A DNA stretch of 64,000 nt. Origin: Paulinella micropora (taxonomy: Eukaryota > Cercozoa > Imbricatea > Euglyphida). Of this stretch, positions 39,863 to 50,610 are shown in pieces. The translations under genes were made by a program, and so were the position numbers. Numbering within the stretch: position 1 is the first letter of the stretch; each line of letters begins with the position of its first letter. The notes beneath the pieces are model-generated. The model was given only the letters and a program-made list of their open reading frames with translations, searched no databases and was not told the DNA's origin. The DNA is taken from assembly GCA_009731375.1 (NCBI GenBank), contig BJOX01000215.1, positions 489,589 to 553,588 on the forward strand. The letters run 5' to 3'.

Positions 39863-40300
39863 TTATTAAAGCTCTCAGACAAGGTTGTCGGGCAAGAAAA
39901 AAATTTTGTTTTTCCTGATTTTATGTTTTTCATATTTTGTTGACCCTGCGCACGGTGGCCGAGCCATGGCTCCGACAGGGCGCCGTTGGGTCAGCGCTCA
40001 ATCCTAGCGGCTAGGCTTGCTCGACCAAGCCACGAGAGAGAAGGGGGGGGGGGGGGGGGGCCCCCCCCCCCCCCCNNNNNNNNNNCCGACCACCCCCGAG
40101 AGTGCGCCGGGGTAGGAGAGGGGGGGGGGAGGGGAGAGAGATGTGCCCCCCCTTCCCTTCCCTCTCCCTCACTTGCCTCCTCTCCCTCCCTTTCCTCCCC
40201 CTTTCCCCCCCGCACACACACACACACACACAAACAAAAGAATAAAAAGTGCTGCCGGCCAAAAAACAAAAAAGGAAAAACATAGAGTGTGCATAGAAAA
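39863..40300 (+). promoter_or_regulatory. 5' region of the 40301 gene
   Basis: About 120 bp of unique AT-rich sequence, then G/C homopolymers with the gap at 40076-40085, a (CA)n run at ~40212-40230 and an A-rich leader to ATG 40301. Confidence 0.35.
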
Positions 40301-41215
40301 ATGGGGAGTGCACCATCTACCACGGACGCTAGCAGTACAGAGGAGCCCTCTCTCAAGAAATTATGTACAAAAGTGCGCACAGAACTTCGAATTGACTTAG
40401 CTTGTGACAGGCACGGGGTCGACGGCTGGTTGCGGCTGCAGCTGAGCCCCACGGCAGTGCTGCGCGGCAGCGCCTTCATTATGGGCGCCGGATGCTTCGA
40501 AGTTTGTCTCGCACTGCCGAGCCCGGCGGATCCGGGACGTTGTGGACAGGAAGCTTACCGTGCGATCGAAAGGAACGCAAACGCACTGCGAGTCAGCGCC
40601 GACCTGTCGGCCATCCTAGCCCCGGGCCTGAGGCTGGAACTTGTGCCACATACCGATGAGCGCGACCAGGAGTTGGCGACGCTGCGCTTCGAAATTTCTC
40701 GGCTTGCCCGTGTAGTGCGGGAGCTGAGCACGCCGCGTGTGCTGCCCATCAAAGCGGCCGAGCTCGCCCGCTGGGGGCACGGCGGTGCAGGTGTGGCCTG
40801 CCGCAGGGTGGGGCCGCTGTGCATGTTGGAGGGGTACGTGGTCTTTGATCAAGACCGGCTGCGCTTCGAAGATGTCAAAGACCTCCCAAAGGAGAATGAT
40901 AACCACGCAAAAATAGGAGCCTTTTGCACCCTGCTGGAGCTGCCTGTTGCGTGGCGCCCCGCGCAGGCCGTAGCGTACCCCTTTCCCCCCCAAACCTTTT
41001 TTCCTCTTTACCTCAATCATAGCGCAATACGACAGAATAGCCTTGAGGTAGGCGCGGACGGACGGGTTCGCTTGTGCGTCACATGCAACAACGTTACGCG
41101 CAAGCAACTAAGCGCGGGCAATCTGAAACAAAGGACCCTTCGGGATGAAAACAATAGTACATGGAAAATGCCACTCGCGCTTGACCTCGGTGTGTTGCGT
41201 TGGTTCGTGGCCTAA
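40301..41215 (+). CDS. Hypothetical protein, 304 aa, possible N-myristoylation
   Basis: ATG 40301 gives MGSAPSTT, fitting the N-myristoylation pattern (Gly2, Ser6). No family is recognised. The middle has a helical segment (LATLRFEISRLARVVREL). The C-terminal half is beta-rich with a Pro/Phe run (YPFPPQTFFPLYL) and a CX2C (RLCVTCNNV). An internally deleted copy is at 36838-37140. Membrane attachment is inferred only from the N-terminus. Confidence 0.7.
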   Translation: MGSAPSTTDASSTEEPSLKKLCTKVRTELRIDLACDRHGVDGWLRLQLSPTAVLRGSAFIMGAGCFEVCLALPSPADPGRCGQEAYRAIERNANALRVSADLSAILAPGLRLELVPHTDERDQELATLRFEISRLARVVRELSTPRVLPIKAAELARWGHGGAGVACRRVGPLCMLEGYVVFDQDRLRFEDVKDLPKENDNHAKIGAFCTLLELPVAWRPAQAVAYPFPPQTFFPLYLNHSAIRQNSLEVGADGRVRLCVTCNNVTRKQLSAGNLKQRTLRDENNSTWKMPLALDLGVLRWFVA

Positions 41216-41293
41216 GTCATTTGCGCGTAAGCAGCAGCAGTTATTAAAAAAAACAGTCTTGAATACTTTATTTAATCAGATCGCGTTGAGCTG
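41216..41293. terminator. Convergent 3' region
   Basis: AGCAGCAGCAGTTATTAAAAAAAAC and TACTTTATTTAATC lie between the convergent genes; the same sequence follows the remnant at 37110-37140. Confidence 0.35.
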
Positions 41294-41713
41294 TTAGCAT
41301 GAGCCTTTAGCATGGCAGGAGTGACTGTAGCTGCAGCTGTGCTCCTCAGGAGGCTCCTCGCCTTGGCTATGGATCCAGCCCGCGCTGATTTCAAACAACT
41401 TGAAACCGGGAGGAGTTTTGCTGGCGATGGCCCTGAGCCTACCGGGGCGGTCGCAGTGTAGCTGCCCTGTCCACACGCACCCCAAGAACTCTGCCACCGT
41501 CGGTTGCCACTCGGCAGAGCACCAACGACAGAGCAGCTCAAGCTTATCCTGGAAGTCGAGGTTTGGCCAGTTTCCCAGCTGGCACCGAAGCAAAGACCAT
41601 CCCTGGCAGTGTTCCTTTGTACCTCGGGCCACCAGGATTTCCTGTAGGCTGTAGGAGAGCTGAGCAAGACAGATCAGGCACTTGAAATACCAGTGTTGGC
41701 AACGGCCGACTGT
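41294..41713 (-). pseudogene. Cys-rich protein fragment truncated by repeat
   Basis: The frame reads GRCQHWYFKCLICLAQLS... then CQGWSLLRCQLGNWPNLDF, ELLCRWCSAEWQPTVAEFL. Many Cys/Trp/His residues suggest zinc binding. The 5' end is lost at ~41713, where module B sequence (TCCTGGAAATACACAGTC) starts; the nearest ATG-like start is internal. Function unknown. Confidence 0.4.
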
Positions 41714-42178
41714 CCTGGAAATACACAGTCATGCCCATTTGTCGACAAATTCCACGCAAGAAAAAAGAGAGAGAGAGAGAGGGAGGGAGGGGGATGTGCC
41801 GCGTGCTGCCCTTTCTCTCTTCTCCAGCTGCCTGCCGGTCTCTGGAGGGGTTCACCTCTCTAAGATTTCTTTGAGTTTTAATTATTAAAAATTTTGTTGC
41901 AGTTCTTGGCGCCCCACTCCAACCATGCTTCTTTCTTTTCCCTTTCTTTAGTTCTCAGTGCCAACATTAAAATTTTGTCAGGGATATTGTTTTAATTTTT
42001 ACATTCGAAGCGCGCCTCTGCCCTCTTCCGTCCCCTTCTCTCCCCCGCCTTCTTCGGCCATATCAGCCCAACCGGGCACACACAGAATTTGGCGACAAAT
42101 TTCATGCAAGAAAGGAGAGAAAGAGAGAGAGAGAGAGAGAGAGGAGGGGGGAAGGGGAGAGGGGGAAACGGGGAGGGG

Positions 42179-42209
<31 letters not shown>

Positions 42210-42780
42210 CCCNNNNNNNNNNNNNNNNNNNNNNNNNNNNNNNNNNNNNNNNNNNNNNNNNNNNNNNNNNNNNNNNNNNNNNNNNNNNNNNNNNNNNNNN
42301 NNNNNNNNNNNNNNNNNNNNNNNNNNNNNNNNNNNNNNNNNNNNNNNNNNNNNNNNNNNNNNNNNNNNNNNNNNNNNNNNNNNNNNNNNNNNNNNNNNNN
42401 NNNNNNNNNNNNNNNNNNNNNNNNNNNNNNNNNNNNNNNNNNNNNNNNNNNNNNNNNNNNNNNNNNNNNNNNNNNNNNNNNCCCCCCCCCCTCCCCCCCC
42501 CGCCCGGGGGTCGGCGGGTGCTCGAAAAAAGTTTTTTTTGTTAAGAGCACAATTCTGGCACACGTTCCTTTTCCCCGGCAAATATGCGCACATAAGTCAC
42601 ATTTGACGACAAATTCCACGTAAGAAAAAGAAAGAGAGCGAGAGCGAGAGAAGACTTCAATCCAATCCGTCCCTCTCCTAGTTTTCAGTGTCAAGTGTAA
42701 GATTTCTTTCAAAATTAACTAATAAAATTTTTGTTGCAATGCTTAGCGCCCCCCCCACTCCAACCATGCGTCTGCTGAGT
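41714..42780 (+). repeat. Module B copies with 269-base gap
   Basis: Two partial units: GTCGACAAATTCCACGCAAG, GAGGGGTTCACCTCTCTAAG, TTTTGTTGCAGTTCTTGGCGCC, CCAACCATGC, GGGATATTG, ACACAGAATTTGGCGAC, GA tract and gap 42213-42481. Then GGTGCTCGAAAAAAG...AGAGCAC hairpin, GGCAAATATGCGCACATAAG, AATCCAATCCGTCCC, and CCAACCATGC at 42762. Confidence 0.85.
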
Positions 42781-42896
42781 ATTAGGGATCTTGTTCAAAA
42801 GGCCCGGCTCCTCTTACACCTCTGAGTACCTCGACAAGCTGAGTTTTAATTAATGCTCTTCTTCGACCGCTCTTAGCACGCGTTTGAGCGCGTCTA

Positions 42897-44898
42897 TTAA
42901 GCTGAAGGCCCGCAGTGCACTGCACCGTCGTCATCGTATTCTTCGTCGCTTTCTTCTGGTCCATCGTATTCTTCGTCGCTTTTTTCTGGTTCATCGTTTT
43001 CTTTGTCGCTTTTTTCTGGTTCATCGTTTTCTTCGTCGCTTTCTGTTGATTCATCGTCTTCTGAATCGACTACATCATTTAAGCCCGCCCACTCAGCGCG
43101 CGTCTCAATCGACGTACTACAAGGAACAATGGTCTTCTCTATTTCTTTATCGATTTTCCAGTTTTTGGGCACAATCTCGAACCAATCAATCGGCTGTTTG
43201 TCCACACACAGGGATGCATGGATCGCTCTCAATCCGTTGGGCAGCTCGATCTTGCTAAGCTTGGGGCAGTTAGTTATCGATACATATATTGCATACAGCT
43301 TCTGTGTTAGTCCAAACCCGCCCCTTACAAACAGGTGTTTTAAACGGATTTCCCTTAGCTCTTTGCAGTTTTCGATGGTTATCCTGAGATTTGCCAACGC
43401 GCTGCCTGACGTGCCACCAGACCTCGGCGCCTTGCCTTTCACGGGGCGCTTGAACTCCTTGTCTTCTGCCCAGTTGTAGGTGTCTATGCGTATAAGGTTG
43501 GCACATTCAGTAATGAGAATATCTACTATAAAGTAGGGCTTCGTCCGGAGTAAGAGTGGTGGCTCCCCGGCTCGAGGACTCCAAGGCAGGCCGGCGTCCC
43601 CGCCCAGCGTTATGTACTCCAACTGTTGACAATCAGTGACTTTCACGTTGTAGTAACCATTGGCTGCACGCCAGCCGGCGGGCAGCAGGAGCTTTGTAAG
43701 GCTTGGTAAGGACACTACACAAACCGTGAGTTCCTTGTATTCAAGTTTCCGGGGAATTCCAGCTTTGATAGTTGGGGGCAATCGTTCAGTTGGCAGAAGA
43801 AAAAGCAGGTCCGAGCACTCGGCTCAGCGTGCAGCTCGACGCTCCGGAGCAGTGGTATCCATTTCAAACGCATAGAAACCATGTTCGGCGACTCGCTGCC
43901 TATATCCAATTTCGTTTCTTGCACGTTGCCCCCCCTCACTTCTAACGCTATGCTTGTCAGCGGCTCACTCCCTTTGCGGTTGCTGCGGTAAATGCAAAGC
44001 ATTTCGGCGGGGTAGTCGAACACCTGAATATCCGCCCGCCCCCCGACAGCCAAGAGCAACTTATTTGCGACTGGAAATGATGTCAGGGAAGAAGAAGGCA
44101 ATAGTTTCAGGATCAGGGTCCGAGGAAGTGGCGTGTATGCTTCTACACACTCCCAGAATTTTAGCTTGAGCGCACTTTTACTGTCTGCGCCTTCTGCAGC
44201 ACTAGGAGACACGGTGAAAACAAACTTTTCAAGCTCCGAGCATTGCCATACAAAAAATCTGGCTTTGTCGTCTTCCCCCTGGGGCATCAACCTGGTTTGG
44301 AGAAGGCGGAAGTCGCGCACCAAGTCGTTGGAAATCATAAAGGTCTTCTTCTTCTTTGGAGAAAACGTTAGGTTGTGCAAGCATAGATGCCGTATGTTTA
44401 TATAGGGCTCGACACCAGGGCTGAAAGGAAAGCACCAGCTTTCTTTTTCGGTCAGGACCGTGCTGTCCGTCGCCGCCAAGGCCAGGCTTTCAAGCTGCCT
44501 GCCGGATCTATCATCACCCATGATGAGCGCGACCGTCTTTGCTAGTGATTTCCAGTACAAAGGAGTCAGTCTTCTATAGGCAGCAGAAGCTGGCGCCGGG
44601 GGAGACCACAGGGGGGCGAACCTGATGTGGTTCTTTGCTTCTCGGCGGTAATCTTGCGCGGCTTTTACCATCTTTTTCAGCACTTGGTCATCCACCTTGC
44701 CCGTGCACAGGTACGCTAGCACATTGTTGGGCCCCGCAACTTTGGAAATATTTGACTCTGACAGTAGTGGGTATTCCTCGCGCAAGGCGGCTTGGAACTT
44801 TGCTAAGTCTACAGCATTCAGATACGATCGGACTAATTCCCTAGGGTCCTCCGTGATAAGTCTCTCAAATTCGATTTTGATTTCTTTGACGACATTGA
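42897..44898 (-). pseudogene. LRR-like gene, copy 2, with two frameshifts
   Basis: The ATG near 44898 (MSSKKSKS) is quickly out of frame with the body (DPRELVRSYLNAVDLAKFQ...). The body runs to 43715, where one base is missing relative to copy 1 (PQLSKLEFPGNL then EYKELTVCVVSLPSLTKLLLP). The last part has N/DCxxLxxI/L units (CQQLEYITLGGDAGLP, CANLIRIDTYNW, CKELREIRLKHL, CPKLSKIELPNGL), an LRR-like pattern. The tail is a Ser/Asp/Glu/Lys/Pro repeat (EPEKSDEE). About 640 aa if the breaks are repaired. It would be a protein-interaction scaffold if functional. Confidence 0.7.
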
Positions 44899-45164
44899 CC
44901 CCGACCCTTTACAAGAGAGAGAGAGAGAGAGGAGACGGGAAAGAGAGGGAAGGGGAGGGGGCGGGAGGGAAGGAGGAGGGGGGCGCGATGGGAGTGCCCC
45001 GGGGGGGTTCACCTCTCTAAGATTTCTTTGACTTTTAGTTATTAAAAATTTTGTTGCAGTTCTTGGCGCCCCACTCCAACCATGTGCCACCCCGCTGGCG
45101 CGGGCTGGAATGAAGAAGAAAAGGCTTTCAAGCAGCGTTTTCCTAGCCTTCAGACGTCTCGTCT
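44899..45164 (+). repeat. GA microsatellite and module B fragment
   Basis: A GA run at ~44912-44932 and a G-rich tract, then GGTTCACCTCTCTAAGATTTC, TTTTGTTGCAGTTCTTGGCGCC, CCAACCATG and a palindrome CCCCGCTGGCGCGGGC (45092). Gene tails have been pasted next to repeats here. Confidence 0.75.
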
Positions 45165-45320
45165 ATTAAGCTGAAGGCCCGCAGTGCACTGCGCATCCAG
45201 CTTCTGCGCCAGTGAGGGCTCAGCGCGAATTACCACGTTTTTTCCGTGCGTTGCCGGGCGGGAGCTGCCAACTCAAAACTTTTTAATTAAAGAACTTTTT
45301 GATGTTGAGCCAAGCGAAAT
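45165..45320 (+). pseudogene. Remnant of RING gene 3' end
   Basis: CCAGTGAGGGCTCAGCGCGA and TTACCACGTTTTTTCCGTGCG match 35711-35755. The RING core is deleted and the 3' flank (GCCGGGCGG...GCTGCCAACTCAAA) follows at once. The upstream ~30 bases copy 42890-42920, the LRR gene end. It is part of the LRR/F-box/RING duplication. Confidence 0.8.
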
Positions 45321-45539
45321 TAATAACAATTTTGTTGCGGTTGAATTGAGTTTGCCAATATTTCACGCTACGCTCAAAGGCCTGCTAGAGCGTATACAAT
45401 GTCTGAGTAGTTTATTCGCGCGCGGGCAGGGGACTTGAAGGCGAACCAGACAAGAAATGAAAAACAGGCTTGAGCCAGGCAGCAACCAACTCGCGGAAAA
45501 AACGCCCCTTATCCTGAGTTTTGGCGCGTGGCCCCTTCA
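45321..45539. other. Intergenic spacer
   Basis: Unique sequence with GAGTAGTTTATTCGCGCGCG. No gene or known element seen. Confidence 0.3.
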
Positions 45540-46390
45540 CTAAATGAAGGAAAGTTCATCGTTAGCCTGCCACAGCGCGAGCCTATCGTTATTATCCCAC
45601 ATTCCGATCATCGCAAACAAGAAAATGAATCCAAAGAACAACGACATGCCAAAGAGAACTTGACAATTTTCCTTTTCATTTTCTAGGCGCGCTTTCCATT
45701 CCCGTTGCTCTCGAGTTTCACTTGTCCAGCGCAGGCGTTCAAATTCGACTGAGTAGTCTTGTTCACGTTTACAGCAAATCATCAGAGCAATCACGCTCAT
45801 GCAAAACAATACGAGAGCACTAATACCTAGCCCAGTCATAACGGTATAGTTATTTGTGCACACAACCGTCGGCGTAAAGTCGAGCGAGCAGCTGTTGCTG
45901 TTGTCGAGGGGCCGTCTACAGACCGCGTACGCGGTGAGATTGAGGTCGGTGCCTTTACTCCTCCTCGCCCTGATACGCGCTCTGGTTTCTTGTAGATGAT
46001 GGTGGTCATATTTTTTCAATTTCCAAAACAAGTGTGGCGTTTTGGATGTCACATGCTCGGAGGCGTCGTGTGAGACTTGAAACTCGAATTCGACGTCTGG
46101 TCCTGCTTTTGGAAAAAAATGCTAAAGATTTTGACAAAGTGGCACTTTGGAAGCTTAAGAAAAGGCTGGACAGAAAAAAGGTGTACTCTTTCATTTTTCG
46201 GAATCTCTGCGTGGTGCGAATAAGCATGTGTCTCTAAATAATCAATAACGAGTCGTCGGTAACGACGCAAATATTCGGGGCCACTGCTTATGTTGCTTTT
46301 TGGCTCAGGAATATAATGATGATTACCCAAAGGCCTCGCAGCCCGCACAGAACAGGACCAGCATGCAAGAAACAAGAGCAGCCGTGCCAT
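45540..46390 (-). pseudogene. Two-TM glycoprotein-like gene with T-run frameshift
   Basis: ATG 46390 gives a signal peptide (MARLLLFLACWSCSVRA). The ectodomain frame reaches VKIFSIF at a T7 run (~46111); adding one T would continue as FPKAGPDVEFEFQVSHDASEH into the frame 45540-46052. Then come a Cys-containing segment (CRRPLDNSNSC), TM1 (MTGLGISALVLFCMSVIALMI), a ~55-residue charged cytosolic loop and TM2 (VLFGMSLFFGFIFLFAMIGM). About 284 aa. It looks like a membrane protein whose homopolymer was miscounted or mutated. The fragment at 52600-53146 has the same plan. Confidence 0.65.
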
Positions 46391-46518
46391 CGTTTTTTAA
46401 ATCGAGAGGATGCAGTAAGCAAGGAGCACACTGCCTCTCTTTTTTTGTTTTTTATTCTTGGCTAGTGTGATTCTCGGAACTCAAGTTTAGAGTACGGGGC
46501 TCAAGGAGCGAAGGAGGA

Positions 46519-46552
<34 letters not shown>

Positions 46553-46749
46553 CCCCCCCCCCCCCCCCCCCCTTTCCCCCCCCGNNNNNNNNNNNNNNNN
46601 NNNNNNNNNNNNNNNNNNNNNNNNNNNNNNNNNNNNNNNNNNNNNNNNNNNNNNNNNNNNNNNNNNNNNNNNNNNNNNNNNNNNNNNNNNNNNNNNNNNN
46701 NCCCCCCCCCGCCCCCCCCCCCTCCCTCCTCTCCCGGGGCCTTCCTCCC
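46391..46749. other. Intergenic region with G/C runs and gap
   Basis: T-rich leader, then a G-run of ~29 directly next to a C-run of ~24, gap 46585-46701, and a C-run. No gene. Confidence 0.4.
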
Positions 46750-47448
46750 AGGTTGGCCTAGCCAGTTATTCTGCTGACGAGTTTGTTTTGATATGGTCGA
46801 AAAAGGCAATACCAAAGGACACTTTGGCAAAGCACTCCGTTTCAGCAATATCACTAGCAAAAAATAGTTGTTTTCAAACATTCAATGAATCACAGGCGTG
46901 GATGTGGCTAAAGACAATTTGTTTCTTTTTTTCTTTCTTGCAACTATGTAATAAAAGTCTGCTTGTTGGAAAAATTGCAAGCACGATAGTATATCAAGAT
47001 CGCTTGGATCCGCTCCCCTTCTTAGTTCTCAGTGCTAACATTAAAATTTTGTCAGGGATATTTTGGCAAGATTTTTTCTTGTACACCGGCGAAGCGCGCC
47101 CCTGCCCTCTCTCCGTCCCCGATACAGTCGAAAAGGGCAGCGGTTCCGGGCTTTTTGGAAGTGCAGCCTTCTTTGGCCATATCAGCCCAACCGGGCACAC
47201 ACACAGAATTTCGCGACAAATTTCATGCAAGAAAGGAGAGAAAGAGAGAGAGAGAGAGAGAGGAGGGGGGAAGGGGACAAACGGGGGGAGGGGAAAACGA
47301 GGGGAGGGGGAAAACGGGGAGAGGGGAAAGACGGGGGGAGGGGGAAAACGGGGAGAGGGGAAAAACGGGGAGAGGGGAAAANNNNNNNNNNGAAACAGGG
47401 GGGGCGGGGGGAACGGGGAGAGGGGGAAACGGGGAGGGGGGCGCCCCA
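46750..47448 (+). repeat. Repeat A copy 3 joined to module B
   Basis: 46750-46975 matches repeat A. 46976-47448 is module B with the hairpin GATACAGTCGAAAAGGGCAG...GGCCATATC (47122-47183), a GGGGAAAACGGGG tandem array and the gap at 47382-47391. The order A then B is the same as at 26069-26938, so A-B is a larger unit. Confidence 0.9.
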
Positions 47449-47881
47449 GATCAGGATCAGTCGTTTCGACTCGGGCTGCGTCGTTGTCGCCTGCCCTCCC
47501 TCCTAAGTCGGCATGGAATACAACACCACCCCGCCCCCGCGCTTCTTGGTTAGAACTGGGGGGCCTAGCGTCCACGCAACCGGGCTGTTGTTCTTCTTTT
47601 TCTGCGTTTCTGCCAGCGGCCCCTAGCTCTGAATAGTCCGCCCCGTCGTCCCCCCATTCTCCCAAGGGCAGGCCCAGGCTTGCGCCCCCCAAATCAGCCG
47701 TGCTGAAGGCAGCGCCAAAGTTTATCCATTCGGGAGGGTCTGTCGCGGAGCCCTTGCGCCGGGCCCGAGCTACTACGGGCCGGGCGGGGGTCGCATCACG
47801 GGGCCGCTCCGACTCCACCCGCGCTGCCCAGCTGGCCAACAAGCCGCGGAAATTGGGTGAGGGGCTCGGCCTGGCTTTCAT
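47449..47881 (-). pseudogene. Truncated hypothetical gene
   Basis: ATG 47881 (MKARPSPSPNFRGLLASWAARV) opens ~144 codons that end at the module B border (TTDPDL at 47449). The composition is Gly/Ala/Asp-rich with EWINFGAAFSTADLGG and GEWGDDGADYSEL. The 3' end is lost. No family. Confidence 0.35.
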
Positions 47882-48981
47882 AGCAGAGTGACAGCTCTGC
47901 AAGTGCGAAGAACTTTTGGTTTTTCAAACGGTCCAACGTGCACCAGCTAGATTGACAGCTTACAAAGGATGGACAAGGATTGGGCGGGAAGGAAGAGGAG
48001 TGCGGGAGGGGGAAGGGAAGGCAGGGGGGGCGGGGCCGAAGGGGTGTGGAGATCGGGGAAAAGATGTGCAAGGTACCGGAGGGGGCAAAGAGNNNNNNNN
48101 NNNNNNNNNNNNNNNNNNNNNNNNNNNNNNNNNNNNNNNNNNNNNNNNNNNNNNNNNNNNNNNNNNNNNNNNNNNNNNNNNNNNNNNNNNNNNNNNNNNN
48201 NNNNNNNNNNNNNNNNNNNNNNNNNNNNNNNNNNNNNNNNNNNNNNNNNNNNNNNNNNNNNNNNNNNNNNNNNNTTTCCCCCCCCCCCCCCCCCCGGGCC
48301 GGGGGAACGGTGCTCGAAAAAAATTTCTGATGAGGGAGCACAATTTTGGCACACCCCCCTTCCCCCACCGGCCTTTGCTGCAGTCCGGCCCGCGCCAGCG
48401 GGGTGGCAGGGAGGGGAAGGGGATATGCCACGTGCTGCCCTCTCTCCCTTTTCAGCTAGCTGCCGGTCTCTGGAGGGGCTCACCTCTCTAAGATTTTAAT
48501 CCAATCCGCCCTCTCTTAGTTTTCAGTGTGCAGTGTAAGATTTCTTTGAGTTTTAATTAATAAAAATTTTGTTGCAGTTCTTAGCGCCCCCACTCCAAAC
48601 CATGCTTTCTTAGTTTTGCGTTCCAACATTAAAATTTTTTCAGGGATATTTCTGCAAGATATTTTTTTTTTGTACACCGGCGAAGCGCGCCCCTGCCCCC
48701 CCCCCCCCCCCCCCTTTTCCCCCNNNNNNNNNNGTATTACGCATGCGCGTACACTTGTTAACAAATTTCACGCGAGAAAAACAAGAGAGTGGGGGAGGCG
48801 GCAGGGGGGGGGGGAGAGGGAGAGGGGAAGAGCGAGGGGGGGAGGGAGGGAAGAAAGAGAGAAAAAAAAAGGGGGGGGGGGCGAGGAATCTTCTTACCCC
48901 CTCCCCCTTCCATTTCTTTTCCAGGTACCTAAAAGGATCCCCTAGTCATTTTTCAAAGCCTCAAGAGAAAGACTTCAAAAA
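47882..48981 (+). repeat. Module B fragments, palindrome, two gaps
   Basis: Unique ~130 bp, a G-rich tract, gap 48093-48274, GTGCTCGAAAAAAATTTC hairpin, palindrome CCCGCGCCAGCGGG (48390), GGTCTCTGGAGGGG, CTCTCTAAGATTTTAATCC, TTTTGTTGCAGTTCTTAGCG, C-run with gap 48724-48733, and a GA/G-rich leader to ATG 48982. Confidence 0.75.
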
Positions 48982-50610
48982 ATGTCTACTCAGCCTCCGA
49001 GCCAAACCATCACCACCGCCTCGGCAGATTTTTCGTCGTCAGAGGCTAAGATGATTGCCCAAGTCGACAACGATAACTCGAGGCACGTGTTTGACGAAAA
49101 CGAATTGCTCATGCAATTAAGCCCCGAAGACTTTGCAAAAGTCAGGCGCTCCGACAACGGGTTTTTCTGCATTTCTGATGCGATTGGGAGCTTTACCGAA
49201 TGTTCTGAAGAGTCTGCCAGAAAGAAGTGGTGCCAGGTGGCACTAAAGCTTGGGAAAGTAAACAAAATGGTCTGTGAAGAAAGCGATCCCGGGTGCCACC
49301 CGGGGGTTGAGCTACCATTTCCCGTGAAATTTTTTTCCTTTCCGTACAAGGGCTCGCGGGCTGAGCGGAGTAAGGTGGCACCCGCGACAGAAGTAAGCGC
49401 AGGAGAAAAGCGAGGCGTGGCTTGTACGAACCTTCGCGGGTTGTTGACTATTCTGAGTCAATTTGAACATCCACGCTGCAAGAAGCTGCAAGCAGAAATG
49501 ATCCAAGTAGCGTGGTGCGCGATGGCGGGTTTACCAATAGTATTACCCAGCGCAGAATCCAAGCAAACGCCATCCTCCCAAGCAACAAAGAAGCCCGCGG
49601 TGAGACAAGGACAGCGTTCACTTCCGCAAGCTACAACTAAACATAACGCAAGCTCCACCAAAGCCGTGACATCGCCCGAGCACGAGTTGGCCCAAGTGTC
49701 AGGGAGCAAGCAGCAATCTGAGCCCGCGCCAGGATTGAACGATTTGGTATCTATCATAACTAACCCTAAACACCCACGCTCGAGAGAATGTTGTATTAAT
49801 TTAATCGCTATATCATTACGCGCGACGACGGGCAACTCGGAGCTTGCATCAAAGCTCGCGAACGTCTTAGCGTCGTCGCTCGAAAAGGCGGGTGGAGCAA
49901 GTCCAGCCGAACAGCAGGAGCAAGGGTCTTCCGACACTGCACAAGCCACAAGCTTGACCGAACCCGCGCCCCTGCCTGAACCCGAGCACGAGCAGGTCCA
50001 AAGACACAAGCAGCACCCCCAAGAGCCTTTGCAGGAGCCTGTGGCAAAACGGCCCAGATTGTCAGGCCAGCAGGAGATCGACTGGGACGGCAGCGACATT
50101 ACGCCTTCCAACGGCAAGAAGCACAACGAGATAATGGCAGAGATGCGCAAGCTTCATCCAGCGCACGAAATCGAGCCCCAGCCCGTGTACCTCGGGTTTA
50201 TCAAGCCTCTGACCAACACCAAACACTTCATGACGAGGGCACAAGTGCGTGCCTGGGTGTTTGCGCACCGGAGCAGCCTCTACTTTTGTGATTATTTCGA
50301 CAAGAACGGCGTGCGCAAGGTTCCGTTCCACATCGACCATATCATCCCCGACTCGCTAGGCGGAGCCGACCACCCACGAAATTATGCACTCATGCCAGAG
50401 ATCTTCAACCAGCGATTTGCTTCGTGGTGGATGCCCGCTAAGGCCCAGTACATTGGTACTAGTTCGCTTGTATACTTCTTTTTCTTTATCTTTGCACAAA
50501 TGTGCATGTTTGTAGGCCACACAGCAGCACGATCGGCTATCATTTTTGCCAAGTACACCAAAAAGAAATATACAAGAGAAATAACATTGCACGATCTTGA
50601 AGAAATGTAG
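48982..50610 (+). CDS. KilA-N/BRO-like plus HNH protein, one predicted intron
   Basis: ATG 48982. Residues ~45-170 (FCISDAIGSFTECSEESARKKW... then VACTNLRGLLTILSQFEHPRCKKLQAEM) resemble the KilA-N/BRO-type DNA-binding region of large DNA viruses. A related segment recurs at ~250-300 (LNDLVSIITNPKHPRSRECC). A Gln/Pro/Glu linker follows, then HNH (HIDHIIPDSLGGADHPRNY...MPEIFNQRFASWW). Read through, a hydrophobic insert follows YIG. Removing 50456-50515 (GT...AG, 60 nt) gives YIG-HTAARSAIIFAKY, which aligns gap-free with YLG-SDVVRAVKRFAQE of the HNH protein at 18422. The spliced product has 522 aa. Probably a DNA-binding nuclease. Confidence 0.75.
   Translation: MSTQPPSQTITTASADFSSSEAKMIAQVDNDNSRHVFDENELLMQLSPEDFAKVRRSDNGFFCISDAIGSFTECSEESARKKWCQVALKLGKVNKMVCEESDPGCHPGVELPFPVKFFSFPYKGSRAERSKVAPATEVSAGEKRGVACTNLRGLLTILSQFEHPRCKKLQAEMIQVAWCAMAGLPIVLPSAESKQTPSSQATKKPAVRQGQRSLPQATTKHNASSTKAVTSPEHELAQVSGSKQQSEPAPGLNDLVSIITNPKHPRSRECCINLIAISLRATTGNSELASKLANVLASSLEKAGGASPAEQQEQGSSDTAQATSLTEPAPLPEPEHEQVQRHKQHPQEPLQEPVAKRPRLSGQQEIDWDGSDITPSNGKKHNEIMAEMRKLHPAHEIEPQPVYLGFIKPLTNTKHFMTRAQVRAWVFAHRSSLYFCDYFDKNGVRKVPFHIDHIIPDSLGGADHPRNYALMPEIFNQRFASWWMPAKAQYIGTSSLVYFFFFIFAQMCMFVGHTAARSAIIFAKYTKKKYTREITLHDLEEM
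50456..50515 (+). other. Predicted 60-nt spliceosomal intron
   Basis: Starts GTACTAG, has a pyrimidine-rich centre (TTCTTTTTCTTTATC) and ends TTTGTAG. Its length is a multiple of three and it has no stop, so it is invisible to ORF calling. The paralog at 18422-18811 lacks it. Confidence 0.65.

Noticed and set aside
39950-40020. Possible tRNA (GGTGGCCGAG block)
   Set aside because: No D-loop continuation, no acceptor pairing and no T-loop GGTTCRANNCC at proper spacing.
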